A stretch of DNA of 32,127 bases from an uncultured Saprospiraceae bacterium (GCA_938010715.1 CALLVG010000190.1:1-32127), one strand, 5' to 3'. Positions 18,139 to 27,023 are shown, numbered from the stretch's first letter. Numbers and translations: made by a program. The notes: generated from the sequence alone by a model not told the origin.

Positions 18139-18732
18139 ATGCCAAAACGAAAAATTTTAGATCAGCGTGGACTTAACTATTTGACATTGACAGTAGTCGG
18201 CTGGGTAGATGTGTTTACAAGAAAAAGATATCGAGACATTATCATTGAAAGCCTAAACTTTTGCCGCAAAGAAAAAGGGTTGATAATCTGCGCTTATGTC
18301 ATCATGAGTAATCACCTACACCTCATCGCCCAAGTTGAAGAGGGAAATAAATGGACACTTTCAGATGTGCTTCGTGACTTTAAAAAATATACTGCTAATA
18401 GAATTTTGGAATCCATTATCAACGAACCCGAGTCACGCAGAGATTGGATGTTGATAGTATTTGGGTATCATGGAAAGTATAAAGAGCAAAATCGAAATTA
18501 TCAGTTTTGGGTGCATGGCAATCATCCCACTGCGTTGTATTCACCAAAAGTGATTTGGGAAAAGATTGCCTACATTCATGCTAATCCAGTTCGAGCAGAT
18601 ATCGTTGATCGCGCAGAGGATTATATCCACAGCAGTGCGCGTCAATATTCAAATGAACATTTAGGTGGGCCTTTAGAAATTGATTTGTTGCCGCCGTTGA
18701 TGCCGGGTGGATTTATTTATGTTCCTTCTTGA
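18139..18732 (+). CDS. REP-associated tyrosine transposase (RAYT, Y1_Tnp / IS200-like)
   Basis: AYVIMSNHLHLIAQVEE (HUH motif), DVLRDFKKYTANRILESI (catalytic Tyr region), KIAYIHANPVRADIVDRAEDYIHSSARQY. Confidence 0.93.
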   Translation: MPKRKILDQRGLNYLTLTVVGWVDVFTRKRYRDIIIESLNFCRKEKGLIICAYVIMSNHLHLIAQVEEGNKWTLSDVLRDFKKYTANRILESIINEPESRRDWMLIVFGYHGKYKEQNRNYQFWVHGNHPTALYSPKVIWEKIAYIHANPVRADIVDRAEDYIHSSARQYSNEHLGGPLEIDLLPPLMPGGFIYVPS

Positions 18733-18757
18733 TATTTTTTTCGTCAGCCACGGCGGA

Positions 18758-18807
18758 TGTATCTGGAGATGACTTGATATTTGGGTGCAGTCTGGAGACT
18801 ACACCCA
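18758..18807 (+). repeat. Right REP-like palindromes of the RAYT locus
   Basis: gtatctggagatgacttgatatttgggtgcagtctggagactacaccca. Confidence 0.85.
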
Positions 18808-18817
18808 GCGGGTATAA

Positions 18818-19720
18818 TCAAAAATTATTAGGGCAAGCGATTCTTCTTTCACTCGAAAAATTTAGTTTTTTAAACTTGTACGCAATGGTGATGCTCGCAG
18901 TTAAATACCAGTCATCGTGTAAAATGTCGCCTCTTTTTGAAGAAGGATAACTATTGGCTGGCGTAAAATTATTGCAATTACATTGTGCGTTTAGGTACTC
19001 CCAATTTCGAGCGGATAACTGACCAGCGAGCACCCCATTATTGCTGATTAATTGGTCAATATTATCTGCATAAGAACCGCTTACATCGTCGAGATAATCT
19101 GTAAAAGTTTTACGAGCGGAGCCTTCCACTGAAAGCGTCCATCGATCATTTAGGAAGATTTTTACGCCTCCTCCCATGGGTATCGAAATTTGAGTGAGTG
19201 CATATTTATCTTTGTTGCCTTCAATGCCTTGCCCTTCAGTGCCGAGCGGCTGTAGCCTCACTTTTGTATCATTTAATTCGGTGTATGGATCAAATTGAAA
19301 AAGTGCAACACCACCATAAACGAATCCAGAAAATTTGCCCAAAAAACTCTTCCGATCGAAAAAAGCTAAGTTCAATTCTGGCATGATCGAAAATTCTCTA
19401 ATCTTACTTTCAAAAGATAAATTGCGTTCGAGCCGACCTGCATCTAATAGACTATTGGCATCACTTCCCGAAATCTTCGTTGCCATTATTTGCGCCCTAA
19501 TGGCTAAGTAGCGATTAAAGTTTAACCTGAAAAAAGCACCAGTAGCGGGATGCGTTTCAGTTGGTACAAAAAGGAAAGGAGACAAATCTCCTTCATAATT
19601 TCCTAAACCTCCAGTCAGACCAATTTCAAACGATTGTGCAAAAATGCTTTTTGAATTTATTCCAATAAAACTGAATAGGAAGAAAAATGACAAGTACAAA
19701 AAGGTCTTCTTTGAAAACAT
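18818..19720 (-). CDS. Outer-membrane beta-barrel-like protein (DUF6089-like)
   Basis: Signal peptide; FEIGLTGGLGNYEGDLSPFLF...; C-terminal HDDWYLTASITIAYKF beta-strand. Confidence 0.75.
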   Translation of the reverse strand: MFSKKTFLYLSFFFLFSFIGINSKSIFAQSFEIGLTGGLGNYEGDLSPFLFVPTETHPATGAFFRLNFNRYLAIRAQIMATKISGSDANSLLDAGRLERNLSFESKIREFSIMPELNLAFFDRKSFLGKFSGFVYGGVALFQFDPYTELNDTKVRLQPLGTEGQGIEGNKDKYALTQISIPMGGGVKIFLNDRWTLSVEGSARKTFTDYLDDVSGSYADNIDQLISNNGVLAGQLSARNWEYLNAQCNCNNFTPANSYPSSKRGDILHDDWYLTASITIAYKFKKLNFSSERRIACPNNF

Positions 19721-20061
19721 AATAGGTGGATTAAATTTGAAAATTCTGTGTTTACACCTACTGGTATATCGAAAGAATATTATCCCCTATTTATGTTTGA
19801 AAAAAAGTCAGAATTCATAGGGGTGTTGAACTTAAAGACTAAATCCAGCAATAAGCAAAGAAGGTGAGATTGCTTAAAGAAGATGAAGATTTGGTCGTTT
19901 GATGCAATCAAGAAGAGTGTGTCGTTTTTATTTATGAAAAAAATAATCAAAAAAATTATATATTTCAATTTAAAATGAACAACTTACGGATTAGCGCTTT
20001 TTAAAAAAGTGCGAGGTGTCAAAATTATCTGACACCGATATTTTCTAACTAAAAATTATTT

Positions 20062-20280
20062 ATGAACGACGTATTAAAAGATGAATCAGATTTTCAACCT
20101 AATCAATCTGGAGGACTTCCAGAAAACCTTTCTAAGGCAGATCACCCTTCCCAAAAAACTTCCGAATCTATTTTGAAAAATCAGTTTTCAGGTATTCCAT
20201 CTAAAGATGAGATAGGAACAGAGCTAAGAAGTGCTCATCGAAATTGGAAAAATGAGAATCGTGCGACACGTAGTCTTTAG
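20062..20280 (+). CDS. Small hypothetical protein (72 aa)
   Basis: ORF in an open intergenic region followed directly by a rho-independent terminator. Confidence 0.5.
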   Translation: MNDVLKDESDFQPNQSGGLPENLSKADHPSQKTSESILKNQFSGIPSKDEIGTELRSAHRNWKNENRATRSL

Positions 20281-20311
20281 ACGATTTTCTAATTGATTTT
20301 TCGACTAAAAA

Positions 20312-20347
20312 AAAGTCCTCCGTTTAAATAATGGAGGACTTTTTTTG
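20312..20347 (+). terminator. Rho-independent terminator
   Basis: agtcctcc / ggaggact with A-run before and T-run after. Confidence 0.88.
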
Positions 20348-20382
20348 TAAAATCTTATAAATTTTAGAGTTCTTCTAAAAAC

Positions 20383-20416
20383 AGAAAAAGCCCAGCATCT
20401 CTGCTGGGCTTTTTCA
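20383..20416 (-). terminator. Rho-independent terminator of the cold-shock gene
   Basis: gaaaaagcccagca / tgctgggctttttc. Confidence 0.88.
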
Positions 20417-20440
20417 ATTTCAAATATCAAAAAATAGTAA

Positions 20441-20629
20441 TTAAACTATACTGACATTAACGGCACTCAATCCTTTTTGGCCTTCCTCTGTATCAAACTC
20501 CACTTTGTCATCCTCACGGATTTCATCATTAAGACCTGTTTGGTGTACAAATACATCTTTGCCACCTCCATCAGGAGAAATAAAACCAAAACCTTTTGTT
20601 TGGTTGAAGAACTTAACTGTTCCAGTCAT
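20441..20629 (-). CDS. Cold-shock domain protein
   Basis: [36 protein letters not shown]1/RNP2 motifs. Confidence 0.96.
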   Translation of the reverse strand: MTGTVKFFNQTKGFGFISPDGGGKDVFVHQTGLNDEIREDDKVEFDTEEGQKGLSAVNVSIV

Positions 20630-20811
20630 TATAAAAATTTAAAAGATAAATAAAGCGCAAACTTATTCTTATTAAACGCTAACTTCCTGATTTCTGCCTT
20701 TTAAATTCACTATGAAAAGTTAATGATTTGCGTTTTGGCTATTTTAGAGTTGAAATCAGTGATTTATTGGCATTAATACCCAAATTTGAGAAATATGATT
20801 TGGTACTTGGA

Positions 20812-21255
20812 CTATAGATTCGCCCAAAAATAAAAGTTATTCCCCTCCAACTCAAAGCCAACACTTGGGTATAGTTGATTTCCAATATCATTATTTTTTT
20901 CAGTTTCTAATAAAATGCCACTGGCGTTATTGGAACGAGCAAGGTCTTTTGCTTTTTCAATTAATGCCTTTGAAATTCCTTTCCCACGATGATCTGAGTG
21001 AACAAAAAGGTCATTTAATAACCATGATCTTTGCATACGTGTGGAAGAGAAAGTTGGGTAGAGTTGCGTAAAACCGACCAATTGCTTAGCATCGTTTTCA
21101 CAAACAAAAATGACGGATTCTTTTGCATAAATCCTTTCCAACAAAAAAGCTTTGGCTGCTGCTTTATCAGATGGTTTTCGATACCAAACGCGGTAGGCGT
21201 CAAATAATTCAACGACTTGATCAATGTGTTGGGAAGTAGCTTGAAAGATTCTCAT
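20812..21255 (-). CDS. GNAT family N-acetyltransferase
   Basis: LLNDLFVHSDHRGKGISKALIEKAKDLARSNNASGILLET; acetyl-CoA binding motif RGKGI. Confidence 0.92.
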   Translation of the reverse strand: MRIFQATSQHIDQVVELFDAYRVWYRKPSDKAAAKAFLLERIYAKESVIFVCENDAKQLVGFTQLYPTFSSTRMQRSWLLNDLFVHSDHRGKGISKALIEKAKDLARSNNASGILLETEKNNDIGNQLYPSVGFELEGNNFYFWANL

Positions 21256-21325
21256 ATTATGGTAATTTTGTAATTGCGAAGCTAAAGAATTATGTAGCTT
21301 TATTTAAAACGAATGAATAGGCATT

Positions 21326-22249
21326 ATGAAAAAAATAATCGATAAGATAACTTCCATGTTTGACTCCAACGATTCAGATAATGGAGAGGAAAAACATCTT
21401 TACTTGTCTGGTTGGGAAGTTAATTTTGACGGCTCTGAGGATTGCATGAATTTCATCAAAACACAAGCCGTCAGTAAAGAAGATGCGATGACGCAGTACT
21501 CCGCGATGGAACTAATTTTCCGTAAAGGAAAATTGGCTGAAATAGTCGAGTATGAAGAAGGTGAAGAAATGGGAGCGCGCGAACTCAAATCAGGAGAGGA
21601 CAATTTCAAATATATCGAAGTCGCTCCAAATAAGCTCTATCAACTCGAAGTCGGGGAGGGTGGGCATAGCTATTTAGGAGGTGAAATCCCAATGGGTATC
21701 ACGACACCAAAATTTGATTTTGTGGCACCAATTCAATATCTGGGAATGTTATCGCCCGATGACAAAGCATTCGAATGGTTGCCCTATGATTTGCACTTAA
21801 TTTGTCCTATTTATTTGAATATCGAAAATTTTTATGTCGATTATTCAAATCCAAACATGCCCAATGTTTTTGATATTGATGACTTAGAAACAACCGATAA
21901 TGCTTATGAGGAAGAGTTGAAATTTGACTCAGAAGTTGTTTTTGAAAAAACGCCCATCCATGCAACGAAGGTAAATGTTGAATCAGCAAATGTAGGAAGC
22001 ACTGGCGCACCAAATTGGATTCAATATCCCGATATTCCCAAATGCCCTAAGAGTGGAAAGCTCATGAAATTCGTTTGCCAATTGACCAGTGAGTACCATG
22101 ATATACCTGTGATACATACTAACGTGAAGGCACGCAATGATTCTTATCAACACTACTTCGATCACATGAACTTTTGGGCAGATGGAGATCTGTTTGTCTT
22201 TTTTGAGCCGGAGTCGCAGATTGCTTGTTATCTGATTCAGCATACTTAA
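21326..22249 (+). CDS. Hypothetical protein, weakly DUF1963/YwqG-like C-terminus
   Basis: WIQYPDIPKCPKSGKLMKFVCQLTS ... DHMNFWADGDLFVFFEPESQIACYLIQHT. Confidence 0.65.
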   Translation: MKKIIDKITSMFDSNDSDNGEEKHLYLSGWEVNFDGSEDCMNFIKTQAVSKEDAMTQYSAMELIFRKGKLAEIVEYEEGEEMGARELKSGEDNFKYIEVAPNKLYQLEVGEGGHSYLGGEIPMGITTPKFDFVAPIQYLGMLSPDDKAFEWLPYDLHLICPIYLNIENFYVDYSNPNMPNVFDIDDLETTDNAYEEELKFDSEVVFEKTPIHATKVNVESANVGSTGAPNWIQYPDIPKCPKSGKLMKFVCQLTSEYHDIPVIHTNVKARNDSYQHYFDHMNFWADGDLFVFFEPESQIACYLIQHT

Positions 22250-22436
22250 GAAAGTAGATAGGGTGGTCTCTTTTGAGTGTATTTAAATTTCTATTAGTGA
22301 AGTTTATTTTTTTGTAAGAATCTGGTTTATATTAAAATAATTTCTCTAAATTAGCAGAACAAAGTTTGGAGTTTGTTCTTTTATTCAAACTTTTAATTCG
22401 TAAAATTATTTTTTTTAAAAACGAAAATTCTACACC

Positions 22437-22715
22437 ATGGAGATTCTATTTATGGCGCTATCAGGCGTTTTAGCATTAGTACTTATTTGGTCACTTTTTA
22501 ATGCATCAAAACTTAGTTCCAAAAAAAAGGAGTTAGAGCAAATGGTTGAGGAATCGAAAAAGTCGATAAAAAAGCTTTCTGAAGATTTGGATTTAAGTTC
22601 AGAAGAGTTCAAAAATCTTCGAATGAGGCAAGGACAAATAACGATAAAATACAAATCAGAAATCGAGGGATTGAATGCAAAGATTAGAGAGTTGGAGAAA
22701 GCGACAGTGGGGTAA
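22437..22715 (+). CDS. Small membrane-anchored coiled-coil protein
   Basis: One N-terminal TM segment followed by a Lys/Glu-rich coiled coil. Confidence 0.6.
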   Translation: MEILFMALSGVLALVLIWSLFNASKLSSKKKELEQMVEESKKSIKKLSEDLDLSSEEFKNLRMRQGQITIKYKSEIEGLNAKIRELEKATVG

Positions 22716-22736
22716 GATTTTACTTGTATTTTGATT

Positions 22737-22777
22737 TAAATTGGGGTTAGGTCTTTATTGGCTTAACCCCAATTTTA
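22737..22777. terminator. Bidirectional terminator between convergent genes
   Basis: aaattggggttag ... cttaaccccaatttt. Confidence 0.82.
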
Positions 22778-23143
22778 TTTTAACCCTAAAAAGAAAGCAT
22801 CCTCTATATGCTCCACGACTGGCTGTTTATTTTTTCTATCCACCACTGATACTACATCAAATCGAATCTCCCAATCATGATTAATTTTTTCTGAATAAAA
22901 AGAAGCAGCTTGCGTCAATAATTTCATTTTCTTTTTGGTTACAAAAGCTTCTGGCCGTCCAAATGAAGTTGAAGTTCGCGTTTTCACTTCCACAAAAACT
23001 AAAACCTTTTTATCCCAAGCAATAATGTCCACCTCTGCTCTGGAAAATTTCCAATTCGTTTCCAAAATTTTAAAACCTTTTGCTTTGAGGTGTTCGCAAG
23101 CAAGTTCTTCTCCGTAGTTTCCAATGTCGTTGTGTAATGCCAT
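22775..23143 (-). CDS. yraN: YraN family (UPF0102) endonuclease-like protein
   Basis: GNYGEELACEHLKAKGFKILETNWKFSRAEVDIIAWDKKVLVFVEVKTRTSTSFGRPEAFV. Confidence 0.94.
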   Translation of the reverse strand: MALHNDIGNYGEELACEHLKAKGFKILETNWKFSRAEVDIIAWDKKVLVFVEVKTRTSTSFGRPEAFVTKKKMKLLTQAASFYSEKINHDWEIRFDVVSVVDRKNKQPVVEHIEDAFFLGLK

Positions 23144-23146
23144 TTT

Positions 23147-23174
23147 AAATTAAAATTAAAATTAAAATTAAAAT
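23147..23174. repeat. Short AAAATT hexamer tandem repeat
   Basis: aaatt(aaaatt)x3 aaaat directly upstream of the yraN start codon. Confidence 0.7.
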
Positions 23175-23577
23175 GAAAAATCAAAAATCAAAAAAATAGA
23201 ATCGCTCTTTTTTATTACTAAGAAACGCTCAAAAAATAAGTTCCCGATTTCAAAAAATTAGTGAAGGAAAAGTGATTGATAATGAGGTTTTTCGAGCTAA
23301 TTTTTTGAATTGAAGAGGGAAGTTATTTTTTGAGTAATACTAAATGTAAAAAGAAATTTCAATTTAAGGAAAATAACAAATTGCTCAGCGATCCTTTCAA
23401 AAATGAAATTAAAGTGATTTAGATTTTAAAAGTTATAACTGACTGATTAGCAGTGACTTTTTGATTTTAATTGCTCATTTTAATTTTGATTTGTCCCTTA
23501 AAGGGACAGAGGGTATATTTGCGAAATTTTAAAATCCGTCGCATCACACAAAGCGACCGTAAATCGTTTATAAGAAT

Positions 23578-24969
23578 ATGAAAAATACGCAAGCCTACAT
23601 CAAAAAAAATAAAGATCGTTTTCTTGATGAACTTATGGAGACTTTGAAAATTCCATCCATCAGCGCAGATCCAAAGTATGCGAAGGATGTGAAGAAAATG
23701 GCAGAGTCCATCAAGAAGCATTTGAAAAAAGCAGGTTGTGACAAAGTAGAAGTACACCCAACGGCGAAGCACCCAATTGTGTATGGCGAGAAAATGATTG
23801 ATAAAAAACTGCCAACGGTTTTGGTTTACGGTCACTACGATGTGCAGCCACCTGATCCATTAGATTTGTGGGATTCACCACCATTTGAGCCAGTTATCAA
23901 AAAAACAAAATTGCACCCCAAAGGAGCAATTTTCGCTCGTGGCGCATGCGATGATAAAGGACAGGCATTTATGCACGTCAAAGCATTCGAGGCAATGTTG
24001 AAAAGCAAAGAATTGCCCTGTAATGTCAAATTCATGATAGAAGGAGAAGAGGAAGTAGGCTCGACCAATCTTTATGATTTTGTAAAAAAGAACAAAAAGA
24101 AACTCGATTGTGATGTAATCTTGATTAGCGATACTTCCATTATCAATAATAAGACGCCAAGTATCACAACTGGCCTCCGTGGTTTGGCATATATGGAAGT
24201 TGAAGTAACTGGTCCAAATCGAGATTTGCACTCAGGTGTTTATGGAGGAGGAGTCGCCAATCCAATCAATACCTTGTGTAAAATGATTGCTTCCTTGCAA
24301 GACAAAAACGGAAAAATCACGGTCAAAGGTTTTTATGATAAAGTCGAAACAGTAAGCAAAAAAGAACGTGCTTTGATGAATCAAGCACCGCACAACGAAA
24401 AAGCTTACGCCAAAGATTTAGGTGTGAAAGAAACGCACGGTGAAAAAGGATACACTACTCTAGAAAGAACATCCATACGCCCAACGCTCGATTGCAACGG
24501 AATTTGGGGTGGCTACACTGGAGCAGGTGCTAAAACTGTTTTGCCATCAAAAGCTTACGCAAAAATCTCAATGCGTTTGGTTCCAAATCAAAGTTCAAAA
24601 GAAATTGCAAAGTTATTCACCAAACACTTCAAAGCAATCGCTCCCCCTTATGTTAAAGTAAAAGTCACAGACTTACACGGTGGAGAAGGATCCGTAACAC
24701 CAACTGACACACCAGAATATAAAGCTGCCGAAATCGCAATGGAAAAAACTTTCGGCAAAAAGCCACTTCCAAGTCGCGAAGGTGGAAGTATTCCAATCGT
24801 CGCACTTTTCGAAAAAGAATTAAAAGTAAAAACCGTCCTCATGGGATTCGGATTGAACAGCGATGACATCCATTCACCAAACGAACATTTCGGACTGTTC
24901 AACTACTATAGAGGGATAGAAACGATACCGTATTTTTATGAGGCATACGCGAATTTGAAAAGCTCCTAA
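23578..24969 (+). CDS. M20 family dipeptidase
   Basis: VLVYGHYDVQPPDPLDLWDSPPFEP, GACDDKGQAFMHVKA, EGEEEVGS, GGSIPIVALFE. Confidence 0.95.
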   Translation: MKNTQAYIKKNKDRFLDELMETLKIPSISADPKYAKDVKKMAESIKKHLKKAGCDKVEVHPTAKHPIVYGEKMIDKKLPTVLVYGHYDVQPPDPLDLWDSPPFEPVIKKTKLHPKGAIFARGACDDKGQAFMHVKAFEAMLKSKELPCNVKFMIEGEEEVGSTNLYDFVKKNKKKLDCDVILISDTSIINNKTPSITTGLRGLAYMEVEVTGPNRDLHSGVYGGGVANPINTLCKMIASLQDKNGKITVKGFYDKVETVSKKERALMNQAPHNEKAYAKDLGVKETHGEKGYTTLERTSIRPTLDCNGIWGGYTGAGAKTVLPSKAYAKISMRLVPNQSSKEIAKLFTKHFKAIAPPYVKVKVTDLHGGEGSVTPTDTPEYKAAEIAMEKTFGKKPLPSREGGSIPIVALFEKELKVKTVLMGFGLNSDDIHSPNEHFGLFNYYRGIETIPYFYEAYANLKSS

Positions 24970-24983
24970 GCAATTCATTAAAA

Positions 24984-25241
24984 CATGAGTCATCCGTATT
25001 GGCGGATAAATCCTGAATTTTTGAAACACTCTGCTCCGTAGGAGCAATATCTTTGTAGAAATGTATTCATATTAGGCTTATTCCGCGCCGTAGGTGTGGT
25101 ATCTTATTTTCGACTTTAAGATTCCCCTTCTACGGAGCGGTTTTCCTTCGTTTTTAGATGATATTCTACAAAGATGCTGCTCCTACGGAGCAATTTTGAC
25201 CAAAATTCGGGATTTATCCACCAATACGGGCGACTCATATG
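24984..25241. mobile_element. Long inverted-repeat, MITE-like element (about 258 bp)
   Basis: catgagtcatccgtattggcggataaatcctgaatttt... (24984-) versus reverse complement of ...aaaattcgggatttatccaccaatacgggcgactcatatg (-25241); similarity continues to the centre. Confidence 0.85.
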
Positions 25242-25274
25242 GATGCTTAGAATTTTGCCTCAATTAGCAAAAAA

Positions 25275-25320
25275 ATAAGCATTCGTTGCTCTACAAACTA
25301 TTTCAGAATAAAGTCTAATG
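25275..25320 (+). repeat. Dispersed repeat (family R2)
   Basis: aataagcattcgttgctctacaaactatttcagaataaagtctaatg. Confidence 0.8.
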
Positions 25321-25427
25321 AATTTTTAAAAATCGAAAAATATATTTTACAGAATCCGGTTAAAGCAGGTATTGTAAGTAATTGGAAAGATTACTTTTTT
25401 AGTTTTACCGATAACTCAGATTTTTAA
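25317..25427 (+). pseudogene. Decayed C-terminus of a RAYT/Y1 transposase
   Basis: NEFLKIEKYILQNPVKAGIVSNWKDYFFSFTDNSDF*: YIxxNPVKAGxVxxWKDY signature without an N-terminal part. Confidence 0.8.
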
Positions 25428-25470
25428 CCCAAATAAACCTGCCCGATGTCAGGCGGGTTTGGGTTCTACT
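25425..25470 (+). repeat. Palindromic element (copy 3) abutting the lptF/G start codon, expanded loop
   Basis: taacccaaataaacctgcccgatgtcaggcgggtttgggttctactacATG. Confidence 0.75.
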
Positions 25471-25472
25471 AC

Positions 25473-27023
25473 ATGAAAAAAATAGATAAGCTTCTCATAC
25501 AATCCTTTATAGGTCCATTTTTCGTGACCTTCCTCATTGCGATATTCGTTTTGATGATGCAGACGTTGTGGTTGTATGTCGATGATATTGTGGGGAAAGG
25601 AGCGGGGCTACTTTTATTGATCGAGTTGCTGAGTTATATGACGGTTTCGTTGGTGCCGATGGCCTTGCCGATTGCGGTATTAATTTCTTCGGTAATGGTG
25701 ATGGGAAATTTGGCAGAGCATTATGAGTTGTCGAGTTTCAAGTCTGCAGGAGTTGGGCTGCCACGAGTGATGCGTCCATTGATATTTATTGCTTTTGGGA
25801 TTGCGGTTCTTTCATTTTTTGTCAATGATAGTTTGATACCTATTTCCAATTTGAAATTCAAATCTCGATTGCACGACATAAGAAAACAAAAACCGACGCT
25901 GAGCATAGAGGAAGGGCTGTTCAACGATGACTTTGGCGACATTATAATAAGAGTTGATAAAAAAGTCGATGAAGATGGAACCGTTGAGAAAGTATTAATT
26001 TATGATCATAGTTCGAATACTGAAAATAGAATGTCTCAAATCAATGCCAAACGCGGTAGAATGTACACTACGAACGAGGGCAAATATTTTGTGATGGACT
26101 TGGAAGACGGCAGCCAATTTAACGAAGTCAAGCCTGAATTCAAAGATGGTAAACGAAATTATCCTTTTGTAAGAACGCAGTTTAAAACTTGGTCAAAGGT
26201 TTTTGACATGAGTTCATTTGAAATTAGTGGTACTGATGAAGAGTTGTTTAAGTCTCACCATACAATGTTGAGTTCTCGTCAGTTGTCGTCCGCGATAGAT
26301 TCGATTGATGTAGAAATGAAAAAGCGAATGACCAATTTTGATGAATATGTCGCTCGTTATATTTCAATATTAGAACAACCAGAAGCAAGCGAAGAAGAAG
26401 AAGTCCCAATTACAAAAGGCTCAGAAAGGAAACCTAAAAAGAAAAAGCAGGGTCGTGATTTTGCTATAAATAATATCCCAAAATCAGTTGCTAAAGATGC
26501 CTTCAAACCAGCTCAACAATTTATCGATAAAGATTTGAAAGAATATGATTCATTTGCGGAGTTGTTTTATAAAGATGAAACTTTAAAGTATTACGATAAG
26601 TCAAAAACCTTTATCAGAGCAGTGTTGACCCAATCGGAAGCGACTTATAATAGTTTGCGACGAACCGCAGAAAAGCGAGTGAAGCATTTATACGAATTAC
26701 ATTTTAAATTCAGTTTAGCTGCATCCTGTCTTATTTTTCTTTTCATTGGCGCGCCGATGGGAGCGATAGTTCGCAAAGGAGGATTTGGGTATCCGATTTT
26801 GATATCAATTGTTTTTTTTATGATATTTATTACGCTAAATATCATGTGTAAAAAATTGGCAGAAAGTCATACGTTGCCAACCGTTTTAGCAGCTTGGACT
26901 CCTTGTTTGATTTTATTGCCTATCGGCATATTCCTGACGACCAAAGCAATGAACGACAGTCAAATTTTTGAAGGAATATCACTTGACCGAATCCGTTCAC
27001 TTTTTAAAAAATCTGAAGGGTAA
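25473..27023 (+). CDS. LptF/LptG (YjgP/YjgQ) family permease
   Basis: MKKIDKLLIQSFIGPFFVTFLIAIFVLMMQTLWLYVDDIVGKG...; HLYELHFKFSLAASCLIFLFIGAPMGAIVRKGGFGYPILISIVFFMIFI. Start moved to internal Met. Confidence 0.93.
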   Translation: MKKIDKLLIQSFIGPFFVTFLIAIFVLMMQTLWLYVDDIVGKGAGLLLLIELLSYMTVSLVPMALPIAVLISSVMVMGNLAEHYELSSFKSAGVGLPRVMRPLIFIAFGIAVLSFFVNDSLIPISNLKFKSRLHDIRKQKPTLSIEEGLFNDDFGDIIIRVDKKVDEDGTVEKVLIYDHSSNTENRMSQINAKRGRMYTTNEGKYFVMDLEDGSQFNEVKPEFKDGKRNYPFVRTQFKTWSKVFDMSSFEISGTDEELFKSHHTMLSSRQLSSAIDSIDVEMKKRMTNFDEYVARYISILEQPEASEEEEVPITKGSERKPKKKKQGRDFAINNIPKSVAKDAFKPAQQFIDKDLKEYDSFAELFYKDETLKYYDKSKTFIRAVLTQSEATYNSLRRTAEKRVKHLYELHFKFSLAASCLIFLFIGAPMGAIVRKGGFGYPILISIVFFMIFITLNIMCKKLAESHTLPTVLAAWTPCLILLPIGIFLTTKAMNDSQIFEGISLDRIRSLFKKSEG

